A DNA stretch of 64,000 nt, taken from an uncultured Gammaproteobacteria bacterium (GTDB lineage: Bacteria; Pseudomonadota; Gammaproteobacteria; HK1). A program made the translations under genes and the position numbers. Position 1 is the first letter of the stretch, and each line of letters starts with the position of its first letter. The notes under the pieces are model-generated. The model had not been told where the DNA came from. It saw nothing but the letters and a program-made list of their open reading frames with translations, and did no database searches. The stretch covers positions 1,629,001 through 1,693,000 of the forward strand of contig OY282378.1 of the NCBI GenBank assembly GCA_958295835.1, given 5' to 3'. Shown here piece after piece: positions 43,316 through 52,833 of this stretch.

Positions 43316-44365
43316 TCAGAATCCGACCTCCTTGTTCCAGCGCTCGATCCAGTCTGCGGACTTCCGCCCGACCTCACGGGGCGGAGCGTGGCGGGTCTCC
43401 TCCCAGGGCGTGATGCGGCTCTTCATCTTGTCCGAGTAGATCACGTTCCTGTTGGTGACACCGTACTGAAGATGGTTGGAGAAGCACGACATCGGACCCG
43501 GTTCGTAGACGATGTTCAGATACTCCCACACCGAGTCCGGCGCGTTCTTCACCTTGTTCATGGCCACGCAGGTCATGACCGCCTTGTCCTCGGGGACCAC
43601 GACTTCCATCCAGTCGTTGCCCTTGTCGATGAACGCCCAGGCGCGGCCGTCCCAGTACATGCCGATGTCCGCCTCGCCCGTCGACATCTGGTTGAGGAAA
43701 TCAGTCACGCTGCTCCAGGAGATCAGGTTGCCGCTGTCCTTCATCCTGTTGACGACGTCGATGGCGGGCTGGATGTCGTCAACGCCGCCGCCGTACGTGT
43801 CCGCGAATCCCCAGATCATGACCGTGGTCGAGATCGCGTAGCTGATGGACGGCAGGGTCGCGACCCACTCGCCGGCGAGGGTGCGGTCCACGAACTCCTT
43901 GATGGTCTTCGGCGGATTCTTCACCGTGTTCTTGTTGTAGGCGATGATGAACGCACCGTAGTCGAAGCAGGCGCCGTAGCCGTCCACCGCGTCCTTGAAG
44001 ATCTGCGGAACGTCCGCGAGGTGCTTGATGTCGGCCTCGGTGGGCTTCTCGATGAGGCCGCCGTCACCCGCCGCGATGGTGTTCGGCTCGGTGGAGACCA
44101 GAACGTGGACCGGCGGGTTCTCAGGATTCGCCTCGACTTGGCTCATCCACTGCGCGGGGCTCCCGATGAGCACGTTGGCCTTGTAGCCGGTGCGCTTCTC
44201 GAACTCCGAGGCGTAGCACTCCTTGATGGCGGTCTCCCAGATGCCGCCGTAGGAGGTCACGGTGATGTCCTGGGCCAGAACGCCCCCGCCGGCGGCAACT
44301 CCGGCCGCGGCCGCGGCTGCCGTGACCAGGCTCCTGGCCCGGCGCTTCATGCTTCTCGTCTCCAT
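43316..44365 (-). CDS. ABC transporter solute-binding protein (PotD/PotF-like)
   Basis: This 349-residue periplasmic protein has a signal peptide (MKRRARSLVTAAAAAAGVAA to LAQ), then ITVTSYGGIWETAIKECYAS, LISWSSVTDFLNQMSTGEAD and YWDGRAWAFI, typical of polyamine/iron-type family 1 binding proteins. GGAGGAG lies before the ATG at 44365. The true ligand is unknown; adjacency to hyuA/hyuB suggests a cyclic amide or similar compound. Confidence 0.9.
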   Translation of the reverse strand: METRSMKRRARSLVTAAAAAAGVAAGGGVLAQDITVTSYGGIWETAIKECYASEFEKRTGYKANVLIGSPAQWMSQVEANPENPPVHVLVSTEPNTIAAGDGGLIEKPTEADIKHLADVPQIFKDAVDGYGACFDYGAFIIAYNKNTVKNPPKTIKEFVDRTLAGEWVATLPSISYAISTTVMIWGFADTYGGGVDDIQPAIDVVNRMKDSGNLISWSSVTDFLNQMSTGEADIGMYWDGRAWAFIDKGNDWMEVVVPEDKAVMTCVAMNKVKNAPDSVWEYLNIVYEPGPMSCFSNHLQYGVTNRNVIYSDKMKSRITPWEETRHAPPREVGRKSADWIERWNKEVGF

Positions 44366-44466
44366 TGCGTCGCTCCTCCTGTGGTAGAGATCGCCTCCGG
44401 GACCCGATGCCCCGGAACGGCTCCGAGCTTCCTCCGGCGGACCGGCGCCTCGGCCGCGCCCGCCGC

Positions 44467-45603
44467 TCAGTCCCGGGTCAGTATGACGGAATCCTCCTCG
44501 CTCCAGCTCAAGTGCATGCGCTGTCCCGGCTTGAACACCCTGTCTCCGGAGCGGCTGCGCGCCTGGCTGTAGACGAACACCGGCTCTTCGCGGCCCGCGA
44601 GCGTGACCTCGTAGGCATGGTAGCTGCCGCGGAATACGTGGCCGAGCACCCGGCCTTCCAGCATGTTGCCGCTCTCGGGACGGTGCTCCGAGGGAGTGAT
44701 CTTCTCGGGCCGCACCGCCATCATCGCCGGGCCTCCGGCCACGTCGTCACCCGCGGTGACGCGCAGCACCACCGCGCGTTCTCCGAAGCGTACCGTGAAC
44801 TCCCGCAATCCGCCGCCGTTGCGGCCGCCACGGCGGGCCTCGATGGCGCCCTCGAACAGGTTGGAGGTGCCGAGAAACTCGGAGACGAAGCGCGTGCGCG
44901 GATACTCGTAGACATCGCTGGGTGTGCCGACCTGCAGGATTCGGCCCTCGTTCATCACCACGACCCGGTCGCTCAGGGTGAGCGCCTCTTCCTGGTCATG
45001 GGTGACGAGGATGGTGGTGATTCCCAGGGTCTGCTGGATCCTCCTGAGCTCGAACTGCATGTTCTCGCGCAGGTTCTTGTCGAGCGCGCCCAGGGGCTCG
45101 TCGAGCAGCAGCACCGACGGATCCGTCACCAGGGAGCGCGCGAGCGCCACCCGCTGCTGCTGGCCACCGGAAAGCTGGTGCGGAAAGCGCTCCTCGTGGC
45201 CCGGCAGGTGGACGAGGTCCAGCATCTCGCCGACGCGCCTTCTGATCTCGCCGGCGCCCGCCCCGGCCATCTTCAGGCCGAAGGCGATGTTGTCACCCAC
45301 CGTCATGTGCGGGAACAGGCTGTAGTTCTGGAACACCATCCCCAGACCGCGCTTGTTCGGCGGCAGCAGGCCCATGTCCCGGCCGTCGATGACCACCCGC
45401 CCGGTGTCCGGCGCCTCGAAGCCCGCGATGATTCGAAGCGTGGTGGTCTTCCCGCAGCCCGAGGGTCCGAGCAGCGAGAGCAGCAGGCCGGGTTCGACGG
45501 CAAGGTCCGCGCGCTCCAGGGCCGTGACCGCCCCGAAGCGTTTGCTCACGTCCTCGAGCCTGAGCTCGAGGCTTCTGCGAGAGGCGCCGGGGACAGCGTT
45601 CAT
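44467..45603 (-). CDS. ABC transporter ATP-binding protein (PotA-like)
   Basis: The 378-residue ATPase has Walker A GPSGCGKTT, Q-loop QNYSLFPHMTV, signature LSGGQQQRVALARSL, Walker B VLLLDEPLGALD and the H-loop VTHDQEEA, then a TOBE domain (residues ~260-370). It powers the permease pair downstream. The adjacent upstream genes hyuB and hyuA face the same way and may share a transcript. Confidence 0.95.
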   Translation of the reverse strand: MNAVPGASRRSLELRLEDVSKRFGAVTALERADLAVEPGLLLSLLGPSGCGKTTTLRIIAGFEAPDTGRVVIDGRDMGLLPPNKRGLGMVFQNYSLFPHMTVGDNIAFGLKMAGAGAGEIRRRVGEMLDLVHLPGHEERFPHQLSGGQQQRVALARSLVTDPSVLLLDEPLGALDKNLRENMQFELRRIQQTLGITTILVTHDQEEALTLSDRVVVMNEGRILQVGTPSDVYEYPRTRFVSEFLGTSNLFEGAIEARRGGRNGGGLREFTVRFGERAVVLRVTAGDDVAGGPAMMAVRPEKITPSEHRPESGNMLEGRVLGHVFRGSYHAYEVTLAGREEPVFVYSQARSRSGDRVFKPGQRMHLSWSEEDSVILTRD

Positions 45604-45648
45604 CCGTTCACCCGTGCGTCTTCCATCCGCATGGCCGGTGCTCGGCTA

Positions 45649-45749
45649 CTCGCATGGAACAAACCCCTTCATCGCCCATTGCCGTGTTGGCCGGGGACGC
45701 CGGCGAGCCCTTGTAGCGGAATCGCCAGGCGACCGCGTCAGCGGTCGCC
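45649..45749. repeat. Palindromic repeat element overlapping the end of hyuB
   Basis: The block CTCGCATGGAACAAA (45649-45663) and the hairpin at 45713-45749 (GCGACCGCGTCAGCGGTCGC and a half of the second palindrome) match the element inside the imelysin gene. The hyuB stop codon (TGA at 45738-45740) and the final SGDR residues lie in its first hairpin. Confidence 0.85.
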
Positions 45750-47741
45750 GCTCGCAGGCTCCGCCAGCTCCGGGTACTCCGCGGCGAGCGCCGAGAACGC
45801 CCTCCGTACCTCCTCGCCGGCGCCGGTGCGTTCCGCTTCGGGCATTCGCTCGACGGCCTCGAAGACCCGGTGCTTCACGAAAAAGCGCCAGTCCACCGGC
45901 AGCCCCGCGAGGATCCCGACCAGGGCCTCGTAGTTCTCCCGCGTCCACACCCGCTCGAACGCCTCGCGCGCCTCGCTGTATCCGAATCCGCGGTGCCCGT
46001 CGGCGGCGGCCATCCGTTCGCGCAGCGCGTCCGTCGCATCTTCGTCCACCGCATCCCCCGCGATCACCACCCCGTACTCCGCGCGCGCGGCCCCGGCGGT
46101 GACGAAACCGCGGCGCACATCGGCCAGTACCCGATCGGGCTCGCGCTCCAGCGGGCTGCCGTATCCGCCTGCGCCCGCGCTGGTGATCCGGATCACGTCC
46201 CCCGGGTCCAGGGCGACGACGTCGGTATTGCCCAGATTCGCCTCGCGGTTCGATCCCGGATTGAGAAGGAACGCCGAGGGCTTGCCGGCGTGGCCGCCGT
46301 TCGCGCCCCATGGAGTGAAATGGGATCGGTCGCGATTGCGCGCGGTGACCACCGTGTGGGGGGAGAAGACCTGGAACTCGAGCGTGGTGCCGGTACCGCC
46401 GCGCCAGCGGCCGGCCCCGCCGGAGTCGGTGGCGAGGCCGTACTTCAGGATCTTCACCGGCACCTCCGCCTCGTTGATCTCGACCGGCGTATTCTTGAGG
46501 AAGCCGTAGTTCGCGCCGGAGCCCTCGGTCCCGTCCCGGAACGCGACCCCACCCCCGCCGCCGGTGATGGGGTCCAGGTTCGCCATCAGGCGACGGCCGG
46601 TGCGCGTATCGGTGGTGCGCACGTTGATGAGCGGACCACCGTCGCCGCTGGCCGCGGGTACGACCTCGGGCAGCGCCTGGGCGAAGGCGCCGAACACGCA
46701 GGACTGCAACCGCATGGCGCCCAGGCTGCGCATGCCCACCGCCGCGGGGTACTTCGGATTCACCAGCGACCCCTCCGGGATCACGCAGCGCGCGGGACGC
46801 AGCAGCCCGGAGTTCAGCAGCACGGAGCGGTCCATGGTGTACATCACGTAGATGTACGGGACCATCAGCAGCACGTGGCGGGGATCGCCGCCGGTCGGGA
46901 TGTTCAGCGAGGAGGTGAGCTGGGGATCCGTCTCGGAGAAGTCGAAGACCACCTCGTCACCGTCCACGATCATGTTGACCGCGATGCGGCAGGGCTTGCC
47001 GTCCACGGAATCCTCGTCCATGTAGTCGGCGAAGAAGTACTCCCCGTCCGGAATGCGCCCGATGAGGCGCCTCGCCTGCCGCTCACCGTAGTCGAGCAGG
47101 TCCTGGACGCCCTCGCGGAAGGTGTCGATGCCGAACCGTCCGATCATCTCGTGGACCTTGCGCTCGCCGGTGGTCATGGCCGCGATCTGCGCCTTGAGAT
47201 CGCCCCAGTTCTGCTTGGGCATGCGCACGTTCATGAGCATCACGTCGACCAGCTCGCGGTTCAGCTCGCCGCGCCGGTAGAGCTTCGAGGGCGGGAAGCG
47301 GATGCCTTCCTGGTGGACCTCGGTGTTCGCCCGGGAGAGGCTGGCGGGCACCGCGCCGCCCACGTCCGTGTTGTGGACGTGGCCGACCGAGAAGCACACC
47401 AGCTCCCTCTCGTGGAAGATGGGCTTCCACAGGTGGATGTCCGGCGAATGCGTGCAGACGAAGCCGCTGTAGGGATCGTTGGTCATGCACAGGTCGCCTT
47501 CCTCGTAGCCGTCGACGAGGTCGATGGCCCGCCCGTAGTCGAGGCCGACGAACCAGGTGGCGCCGAGATCGTAGGGTGACGCGAAGGTCTTGCCGTCGGC
47601 GGTGGCGAGGCCCGTGGTGAAGTCCTCGGTCTCCTTGACGAAGGTGGAGTGCGCGGTGCGGAACAGGGTGTGGGCCATGCTCTCGGTGGCGGCGGCGCAG
47701 TGGTTGGCGAGGATCTGCAGGGTCACGCGATCGATGGCCAT
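45738..47741 (-). CDS. hyuB: Hydantoinase B/oxoprolinase family protein
   Basis: This 667-residue HyuB-type subunit begins MAIDRVTLQILANHCAAATE and shows TNDPYSGFVCTHSPDIHLW, GHVHNTDVGGAVP, DFSETDPQLTSSLNIPTGG and GGGGVAFRDGTEGSGA. Together with HyuA it hydrolyses a five-membered cyclic imide or lactam using ATP; the exact ring is not known. The C terminus is formed by the repeat element, which may have replaced the original end. Start ATG 47741. hyuA ends 35 nt upstream. Confidence 0.92.
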   Translation of the reverse strand: MAIDRVTLQILANHCAAATESMAHTLFRTAHSTFVKETEDFTTGLATADGKTFASPYDLGATWFVGLDYGRAIDLVDGYEEGDLCMTNDPYSGFVCTHSPDIHLWKPIFHERELVCFSVGHVHNTDVGGAVPASLSRANTEVHQEGIRFPPSKLYRRGELNRELVDVMLMNVRMPKQNWGDLKAQIAAMTTGERKVHEMIGRFGIDTFREGVQDLLDYGERQARRLIGRIPDGEYFFADYMDEDSVDGKPCRIAVNMIVDGDEVVFDFSETDPQLTSSLNIPTGGDPRHVLLMVPYIYVMYTMDRSVLLNSGLLRPARCVIPEGSLVNPKYPAAVGMRSLGAMRLQSCVFGAFAQALPEVVPAASGDGGPLINVRTTDTRTGRRLMANLDPITGGGGGVAFRDGTEGSGANYGFLKNTPVEINEAEVPVKILKYGLATDSGGAGRWRGGTGTTLEFQVFSPHTVVTARNRDRSHFTPWGANGGHAGKPSAFLLNPGSNREANLGNTDVVALDPGDVIRITSAGAGGYGSPLEREPDRVLADVRRGFVTAGAARAEYGVVIAGDAVDEDATDALRERMAAADGHRGFGYSEAREAFERVWTRENYEALVGILAGLPVDWRFFVKHRVFEAVERMPEAERTGAGEEVRRAFSALAAEYPELAEPASGDR

Positions 47742-47776
47742 TGGCTCGCTCCCTCGGACGTTCGGCAGGTGGCGGA

Positions 47777-49828
47777 TCAGTGGGTGACGGGGACGGGGGT
47801 CAGGATCAGGTTTCCGAAGCCGTCCACCTCCCCGCGAAGCCCGTCCGGCACGCAGGTCGTGCAGTCGCTCTGGGCGATGACCGCGGGCCCGGTGAAGCGC
47901 TGGCCGGGAACGAGGTCCGCGCGCATGTACAACGGCACGCGGCGCCGCTCTCCTTCCATGAACACCTGAAGGTGACGCACCGGCTCCGGCGTCGTGTCCA
48001 CACGTTCGGATGCCGGAAAACGGGGTTTCGGGCTCGATCCGATGATCACCATGCGCAGGTTGATGATCTGGACCGCGGCCTCGCGATCCGCGTGTTCGTA
48101 GACCTGCTCGTGGCGCCGGTGAAACGCCTCGGCAATCCCTGCCGGATCCCCCCGCGCCACGTGGTCCGGGTCGATTTCCGTCTCGATCTCGTAGGACTGG
48201 CCCCGGTAGCGCATGTCGGCGGAGTATACGATGCGATGGTCGCCCCGGTAGCGGTGCTCCTCGAACAGCCAGTGCCGCGCCTGGGCCTCCAGCGCGGCGC
48301 AGGCGTCGCGGATGGCGGGCATCGCGCTCTCGTCGAGATCGAGGAAGACGGTGGAGATGAAGTCGTTCTTGATGTCGGCGATGAGCCCGCCGAGAGCGCT
48401 CAGCACTCCGGGAGTGCGGGGAACCACGACGTGCCTCATGCCGAGCTCCCTGGCGAGGAAGCACGCGAGCATCGGGCCCGCGCCGCCGAACGCCTGCATC
48501 GCGAACTCCCGTTGATCGATGCCGTCGCGGGAGATGAGCTTGCTCACCTCCACGTACATGCCGGACACCGCGATGTCCACGATGGCCTGCGCGGCCTCCT
48601 CGGTGCTGCGGCCGATGCGTCCGGCCACGGTGTCCACCGCGGTGCGGGCCTTCCCCGCATCGATCGAGATGGCGCTGTCGTCCGGCGTGAATTGTCCGAT
48701 GTACCCCAGCACCGCGAAGGCGTCGGTGATGGTGGGGCGATCGCCGCCGCGGCCGTAGCAGGCGGGCCCCGGGCTCGAACCCGCGCTCTCCGGACCCACC
48801 TTGAGCACGCCGAGATCGTCTACCCAGGCGATGGATCCGCCGCCCGCGCCGATGGAAGTGACGGCGACGGTGGGGATGTAGATGGGAAGCTCGCCGATCT
48901 TCTCGCCGACCCCGTACTGGGGCATGCCGTCGCGGATGAAGGCGATGTCGGCGCTGGTGCCGCCGATGTCGAGGCTCATGGTGTCACCGAAGCCGGAGAG
49001 CTTCGAGACGAAGCTCGCGCCGATGACCCCTGCCGCGGTGCCCGAGAGAATCATCTGCGCGCAGGCGGTCTTGCCGAGCTCCGCGCTCATCACCCCGCCG
49101 TTCGACTTCGTCACCAGCGGCTCGGCGGAGACGCCGGCGCCGGCGAGGGCGTACTGCAGGGAGGTCAGGTAGTGCTCCACCCGGGGCTGCACGTAGCCGT
49201 GGATGACGGCGGTGGCGGTGCGCTCGTATTCGCGGATGATCGACCAGACGTCGCTGGAGCAGAACACCGGCAGCTCCGGCGCGATGCGCCCGATCACGGC
49301 CTTCGCGGCGTGCTCGTTCGCGGGGTTGCGATACGCGTTGATGAAGGCGATCACGATGCCCTCGGCGCCGAGCGCCCGCGCCCGCGCCACCGCGCCCGCG
49401 AGACTCGCCTCGTCCACGGGCCGCTCCACGGTTCCGTCGGCCCGCATGCGCTCGTCGACGGGAATGACGCGGTCCTTGGAAACGAGAGGGTCGGGACGCT
49501 TCGAGTGGAGATCGTAGGGGTCCGGCATCTTGAGCCGGGCCACCTCGAGCACGTCCACGAAGTTCCGTGTGGCGAAGAGGCAGAGCCTGACGCCCTTGCG
49601 CTGGATCACCGTGTTCACGCCCACCGTGGTGCCGTGGGTGAAGTAGGTGATGCTCGCGGGCGCGACCCCGTAGCGCCTTTCCAGCGCCGTAATGCCTTCC
49701 ATGACCTCGGCGCCGGGCTCGTCCGGCGTGGAAAGCACCTTCAGCGTGTGGAGCTCGTTGGTGCTCTCGTCGAAAGCGCAGAAATCCGTAAACGTGCCTC
49801 CTACGTCCACGCCGACGCGGTACGCCAT
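47777..49828 (-). CDS. hyuA: Hydantoinase A/oxoprolinase family protein
   Basis: This 683-residue protein begins with the nucleotide-binding GVDVGGTFTDFCAFD, then TFHGTT-like FTHGTTVGVNTVIQRKG, SSDVWSIIREYERTATAVIH, SLDIGGTSADIAF and AFGGAGPMLACFLAREL. It is the ATP-binding HyuA-type subunit; with HyuB it opens cyclic amides such as N-methylhydantoin or 5-oxoproline. It is the probable first gene of a hyuA-hyuB-ABC transporter operon. The region between it and the divergent 50058 gene should hold two promoters. Confidence 0.94.
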   Translation of the reverse strand: MAYRVGVDVGGTFTDFCAFDESTNELHTLKVLSTPDEPGAEVMEGITALERRYGVAPASITYFTHGTTVGVNTVIQRKGVRLCLFATRNFVDVLEVARLKMPDPYDLHSKRPDPLVSKDRVIPVDERMRADGTVERPVDEASLAGAVARARALGAEGIVIAFINAYRNPANEHAAKAVIGRIAPELPVFCSSDVWSIIREYERTATAVIHGYVQPRVEHYLTSLQYALAGAGVSAEPLVTKSNGGVMSAELGKTACAQMILSGTAAGVIGASFVSKLSGFGDTMSLDIGGTSADIAFIRDGMPQYGVGEKIGELPIYIPTVAVTSIGAGGGSIAWVDDLGVLKVGPESAGSSPGPACYGRGGDRPTITDAFAVLGYIGQFTPDDSAISIDAGKARTAVDTVAGRIGRSTEEAAQAIVDIAVSGMYVEVSKLISRDGIDQREFAMQAFGGAGPMLACFLARELGMRHVVVPRTPGVLSALGGLIADIKNDFISTVFLDLDESAMPAIRDACAALEAQARHWLFEEHRYRGDHRIVYSADMRYRGQSYEIETEIDPDHVARGDPAGIAEAFHRRHEQVYEHADREAAVQIINLRMVIIGSSPKPRFPASERVDTTPEPVRHLQVFMEGERRRVPLYMRADLVPGQRFTGPAVIAQSDCTTCVPDGLRGEVDGFGNLILTPVPVTH

Positions 49829-50057
49829 GTCGCGGTTGCCTCCCTGGTCCACCTGCACCGGCCGCGGTCGCAAGGAGCAACCGGACACCCTGCCCTGCAT
49901 TATTGGCATGGCCCACCGCGCGTCAAGGCGGAGCCCGGGCTGCTGCGCAACCGTACTCGCCGGCACGAAGCCGCAATCCAGCGGCCGTCCGGCGGGGAGT
50001 ATGATCCGGCCGGATCGGCCTGTGTCCGACCCCGTCCCGAATCCGCTGGAGGAAGCC

Positions 50058-50540
50058 ATGGATGCCGATGCCCTGCGAGACGAGCTCAGAGGCGCGAATG
50101 CGAACCGCGCCGTCCTCTACTACCTGATCTTCGACGAGATGCGGAAGGTCGTGGGCGAGGAAGAGGCGGCCGCGGTCATGAAGCGCGCCATTTACCGGCG
50201 GGGCATGGAGATGTCGGAATCCATCAGGCAGTTCGCTCCCGACCGGATCCGGGCGCTGGGTGAACACCATGTGGCGCACTCGGCGGGTGGCGGTGCGGTG
50301 TTCAACCCGGAGGTGCAGCGCCACGACGACGGAGCGTTCGAGGTGCTGAACACCACCTGCCCCCTGAAGCAGGCCTGGCAGGACTACGGCCTCGACGACG
50401 AGGACGTGGCGAAGATGTGCGACATCGGCTCGGCGATCGACTACGGGAAGTTCGAGGGCGCGGGATTCCGCTTCGAGTGCGATACCTGGACCGCCGGCAA
50501 ACGCGGCTGCTGTACCCTGAAGGCGTACGCGCCGGCGTAG
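50058..50540 (+). CDS. L-2-amino-thiazoline-4-carboxylic acid hydrolase family protein
   Basis: This 160-residue ATC hydrolase-like protein has a helical N-terminal part with EEEAAAVMKRAIYRRGMEMS, then NTTCPLKQAW and FECDTWTAGKRGCCTL. Characterised members open 2-amino-thiazoline-4-carboxylate in L-cysteine synthesis, but the family is broad. The Cys in TTCPLKQAW is a candidate active-site residue. GGAGGAAG precedes the ATG. It faces away from the hyu operon and may complement it in nitrogen-ring hydrolysis. Confidence 0.8.
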   Translation: MDADALRDELRGANANRAVLYYLIFDEMRKVVGEEEAAAVMKRAIYRRGMEMSESIRQFAPDRIRALGEHHVAHSAGGGAVFNPEVQRHDDGAFEVLNTTCPLKQAWQDYGLDDEDVAKMCDIGSAIDYGKFEGAGFRFECDTWTAGKRGCCTLKAYAPA

Positions 50541-50623
50541 CGGACGGCGCGCCCGCATCCGGCGCGTGCCGGCCCGCGAGCCGAACGTTGACCTTCGAAC
50601 CCCTTGCGACTGAAGATGTGCGC

Positions 50624-52009
50624 ATGGACGTGTCCGGAACATCCGGTGCTATCGGGCCCGGGAGGGTGAAGCCGCCGAACGTCGCGGGCACGTTCTATCC
50701 GGCCTCCGGCGACGCCTTGCGCCGCGAGGTCGATGCGTACCTGGAACGCGCTCCGGCCGGGGGTCCGGCCCCGAAAGCGCTCATCGCCCCGCACGCCGGG
50801 TACCGCTACTCCGGGCCCATCGCCGCGAGCGCGTACGCACGGCTCAAGCCCCGGGCTCACGCGTTGCGGCGGGTGGTGCTGCTCGGCCCGACCCACCATC
50901 ATCCCGTCCGCGGCGTGGCGGTGTCCGGGGCGGAGGCGTTCGATACCCCGCTCGGCCGCGTCCCGGTCGACGTCGCCTCGGTCAGACGCGCCCTGGAGCT
51001 TCCGTTCGTCCAGCGGTTCGATCCGGCCTTCGATCGCGAGCACAGCCTCGAAGTGCATCTCCCGTTCCTCCTCCGGGTGCTCCCGCGGTTCACCGTCGTG
51101 CCGCTCCTCGTGGGCAGGGCGAGCCCCGCCGAGATCGACACCCTGCTCGAAGCGCTGTGGGGCGGGCCGGAGACCGCGATCGTCATCAGCTCGGACCTGA
51201 GCCACTATCTCGACTACGAGAGCGCGCGCCGCCTCGATGCGGAGACCTCGGAAGCCATCGTCGCGCTGCGCCATGATGCCGTCGGCTACGAGCAGGCGTG
51301 CGGGCGCCACGCGGTGAACGGACTCCTCCACCTTGCGAAGCGCCGCGGTCTGGAAGCGCGCGCCCTCGACGTGCGCAGCTCGGGCGACACCGCCGGACCC
51401 CGTGACCGCGTGGTCGGCTACGGCGCCTATGCCTTCTTCGAGCCCGCCCGCGACCGTCTCGGCCTCGAAGCGCGGCGGCATCTGCTGGGTATCGCCGCGC
51501 GTTCGGTTCGTCACGGGCTCGCGCACGGAAAGGCTTGCGCCGTCGATCTCGAACGACTGCCGCCGGCGCTGCGCGAGCGCCGCGCCACGTTCGTGACCCT
51601 GTCATCGAACCATCGTCTGCGCGGATGTATCGGCAGCCTCGCGGTGACCCGCCCGCTCGCGGAGGACGTCGCCCACAACGCCCATGCCGCGGCGTTCACG
51701 GATCCGAGGTTCCCTCCGGTCCGGGAGAACGACCTGGAAGCACTCGGCATCAGGATCTCCGTGCTCTCCTCCCCCGTGCCGATGCAGGTGGAGTCGGAAG
51801 CCGACCTCGTCTCCCAGCTCAGGCCGAGGGTCGACGGGCTCGTCATCCGGGACGGAGAGAAACGGGCAACCTTCCTGCCGAGCGTATGGAAGGGTATCCC
51901 GGAGCCGGCTCGCTTCGTCCGGGAGCTCGCCAGGAAGGCCGGCTGGCCCGCGGGGCACTGGTCGGGAACGGTACGGGCGTGGCGCTACACCACTGAAGAG
52001 TTCGATTGA
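50624..52009 (+). CDS. AmmeMemoRadiSam proteins B (Memo) and A (AMMECR1) fused
   Basis: This 461-residue fusion has a Memo domain at roughly residues 15-275 with APHAGYRYSGPIAASAYARL, LLGPTHHHPVRGVAVSG, EHSLEVHLPFL and SSDLSHYLDYESAR; His ligands resemble the metal site of Memo proteins. An AMMECR1 domain at about 290-460 shows LRGCIGSLAVTRPLAEDVAH, DPRFPPV and ATFLPSVWKGIP. The three-part AmmeMemoRadiSam system also has a radical SAM enzyme, not found here. It belongs to the same transcriptional direction as the ATC hydrolase-like gene. Confidence 0.92.
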   Translation: MDVSGTSGAIGPGRVKPPNVAGTFYPASGDALRREVDAYLERAPAGGPAPKALIAPHAGYRYSGPIAASAYARLKPRAHALRRVVLLGPTHHHPVRGVAVSGAEAFDTPLGRVPVDVASVRRALELPFVQRFDPAFDREHSLEVHLPFLLRVLPRFTVVPLLVGRASPAEIDTLLEALWGGPETAIVISSDLSHYLDYESARRLDAETSEAIVALRHDAVGYEQACGRHAVNGLLHLAKRRGLEARALDVRSSGDTAGPRDRVVGYGAYAFFEPARDRLGLEARRHLLGIAARSVRHGLAHGKACAVDLERLPPALRERRATFVTLSSNHRLRGCIGSLAVTRPLAEDVAHNAHAAAFTDPRFPPVRENDLEALGIRISVLSSPVPMQVESEADLVSQLRPRVDGLVIRDGEKRATFLPSVWKGIPEPARFVRELARKAGWPAGHWSGTVRAWRYTTEEFD

Positions 52010-52032
52010 GGGGGAAGAGGAGCCCGCGTGCC

Positions 52033-52683
52033 GTGCATACCGCCGACTGGTACTTCGACGTCATCTCGCCCTTCGCCTACTTGCAGCTCGCACGCTTCGA
52101 CCGACTGCCCCACGACTTGAGCGTCACGTATCGCCCGATATTGTTCGCGGCGCTGCTGGGGCATTGGGGCCACAAGGGGCCGGCCGAGATCGAGGCCAAG
52201 CGCCTCCATACCTACCGCTTCTCGCAGTGGCGGGCCGATCGTGAGGGGATCCCGCTGCGGTACCCGCCGGTGCATCCGTTCAACCCGCTCAAGGCGCTGC
52301 GCCTGTGCATCGCGCGCGGCAGCGACGCGGCGACGGTGCGTGTGGTGTTCGACCACATCTGGCGCGACGGTATCGGCATCGACAGCGAGACGGGATGGCA
52401 GGCGCTGGCCGAGCGGCTCGGGATCGACGATGCCGATGCCCTCGTCTCCGCGCCGGAGGTGAAGGACGCGCTGCGCCGATCGACCGAGGAGGCGATCGCC
52501 GCGGGCGTCTACGGCGTCCCGACGTTTCGCGTCGGCGGCGAGCTCTTCTGGGGCGACGACGCGACGGGGATGATGCTGGACTACCTTGCCGACCCGCATC
52601 TCTTCGAGACCGGCGAGCTCGAGCGGGTGAGCCATATTCCGGCCGGCACCCACCGCAAGGCCGTGGAGCGAAGCGGCGCCTGA
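52033..52683 (+). CDS. DsbA-fold 2-hydroxychromene-2-carboxylate isomerase-like protein
   Basis: The 216-residue family member opens WYFDVISPFAYLQLARFDRL, with the activating Ser in VISPFAY, and has GVYGVPTFRVGGELFWGDDA near the end. It starts with GTG at 52033, with GAGGAG upstream. It shares the fold of 33410 but is only distantly similar and longer, with an added PPVHPFNPLKALRL segment. Confidence 0.86.
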   Translation: MHTADWYFDVISPFAYLQLARFDRLPHDLSVTYRPILFAALLGHWGHKGPAEIEAKRLHTYRFSQWRADREGIPLRYPPVHPFNPLKALRLCIARGSDAATVRVVFDHIWRDGIGIDSETGWQALAERLGIDDADALVSAPEVKDALRRSTEEAIAAGVYGVPTFRVGGELFWGDDATGMMLDYLADPHLFETGELERVSHIPAGTHRKAVERSGA

Positions 52684-52721
52684 GGAATGATTCGGAGAAC
52701 CGGACGATCCGGCGGCGGAAT

Positions 52722-52797
52722 CGCCCGCGTCGTACTTCACGACCTCGAAATCGATCCCCGCGCGCTTCGCGGCGGTCACCGCCGGGGTCACGAACAC
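52722..52797 (-). pseudogene. N-terminal fragment of a YbaK/EbsC-type deacylase
   Basis: On the minus strand from a GTG at 52797, the frame reads VFVTPAVTAAKRAGIDFEVV then KYDAG, matching the start of Cys-tRNA(Pro) deacylase YbaK ([20 protein letters not shown] in E. coli). The similarity ends after 25 codons at the edge of the neighbouring DsbA-fold gene. The rest of the gene is absent. Confidence 0.6.
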
Positions 52798-52833
52798 GAA
52801 TCCCGATTCGGACCGACCGGCGCAGGGTCTCGT

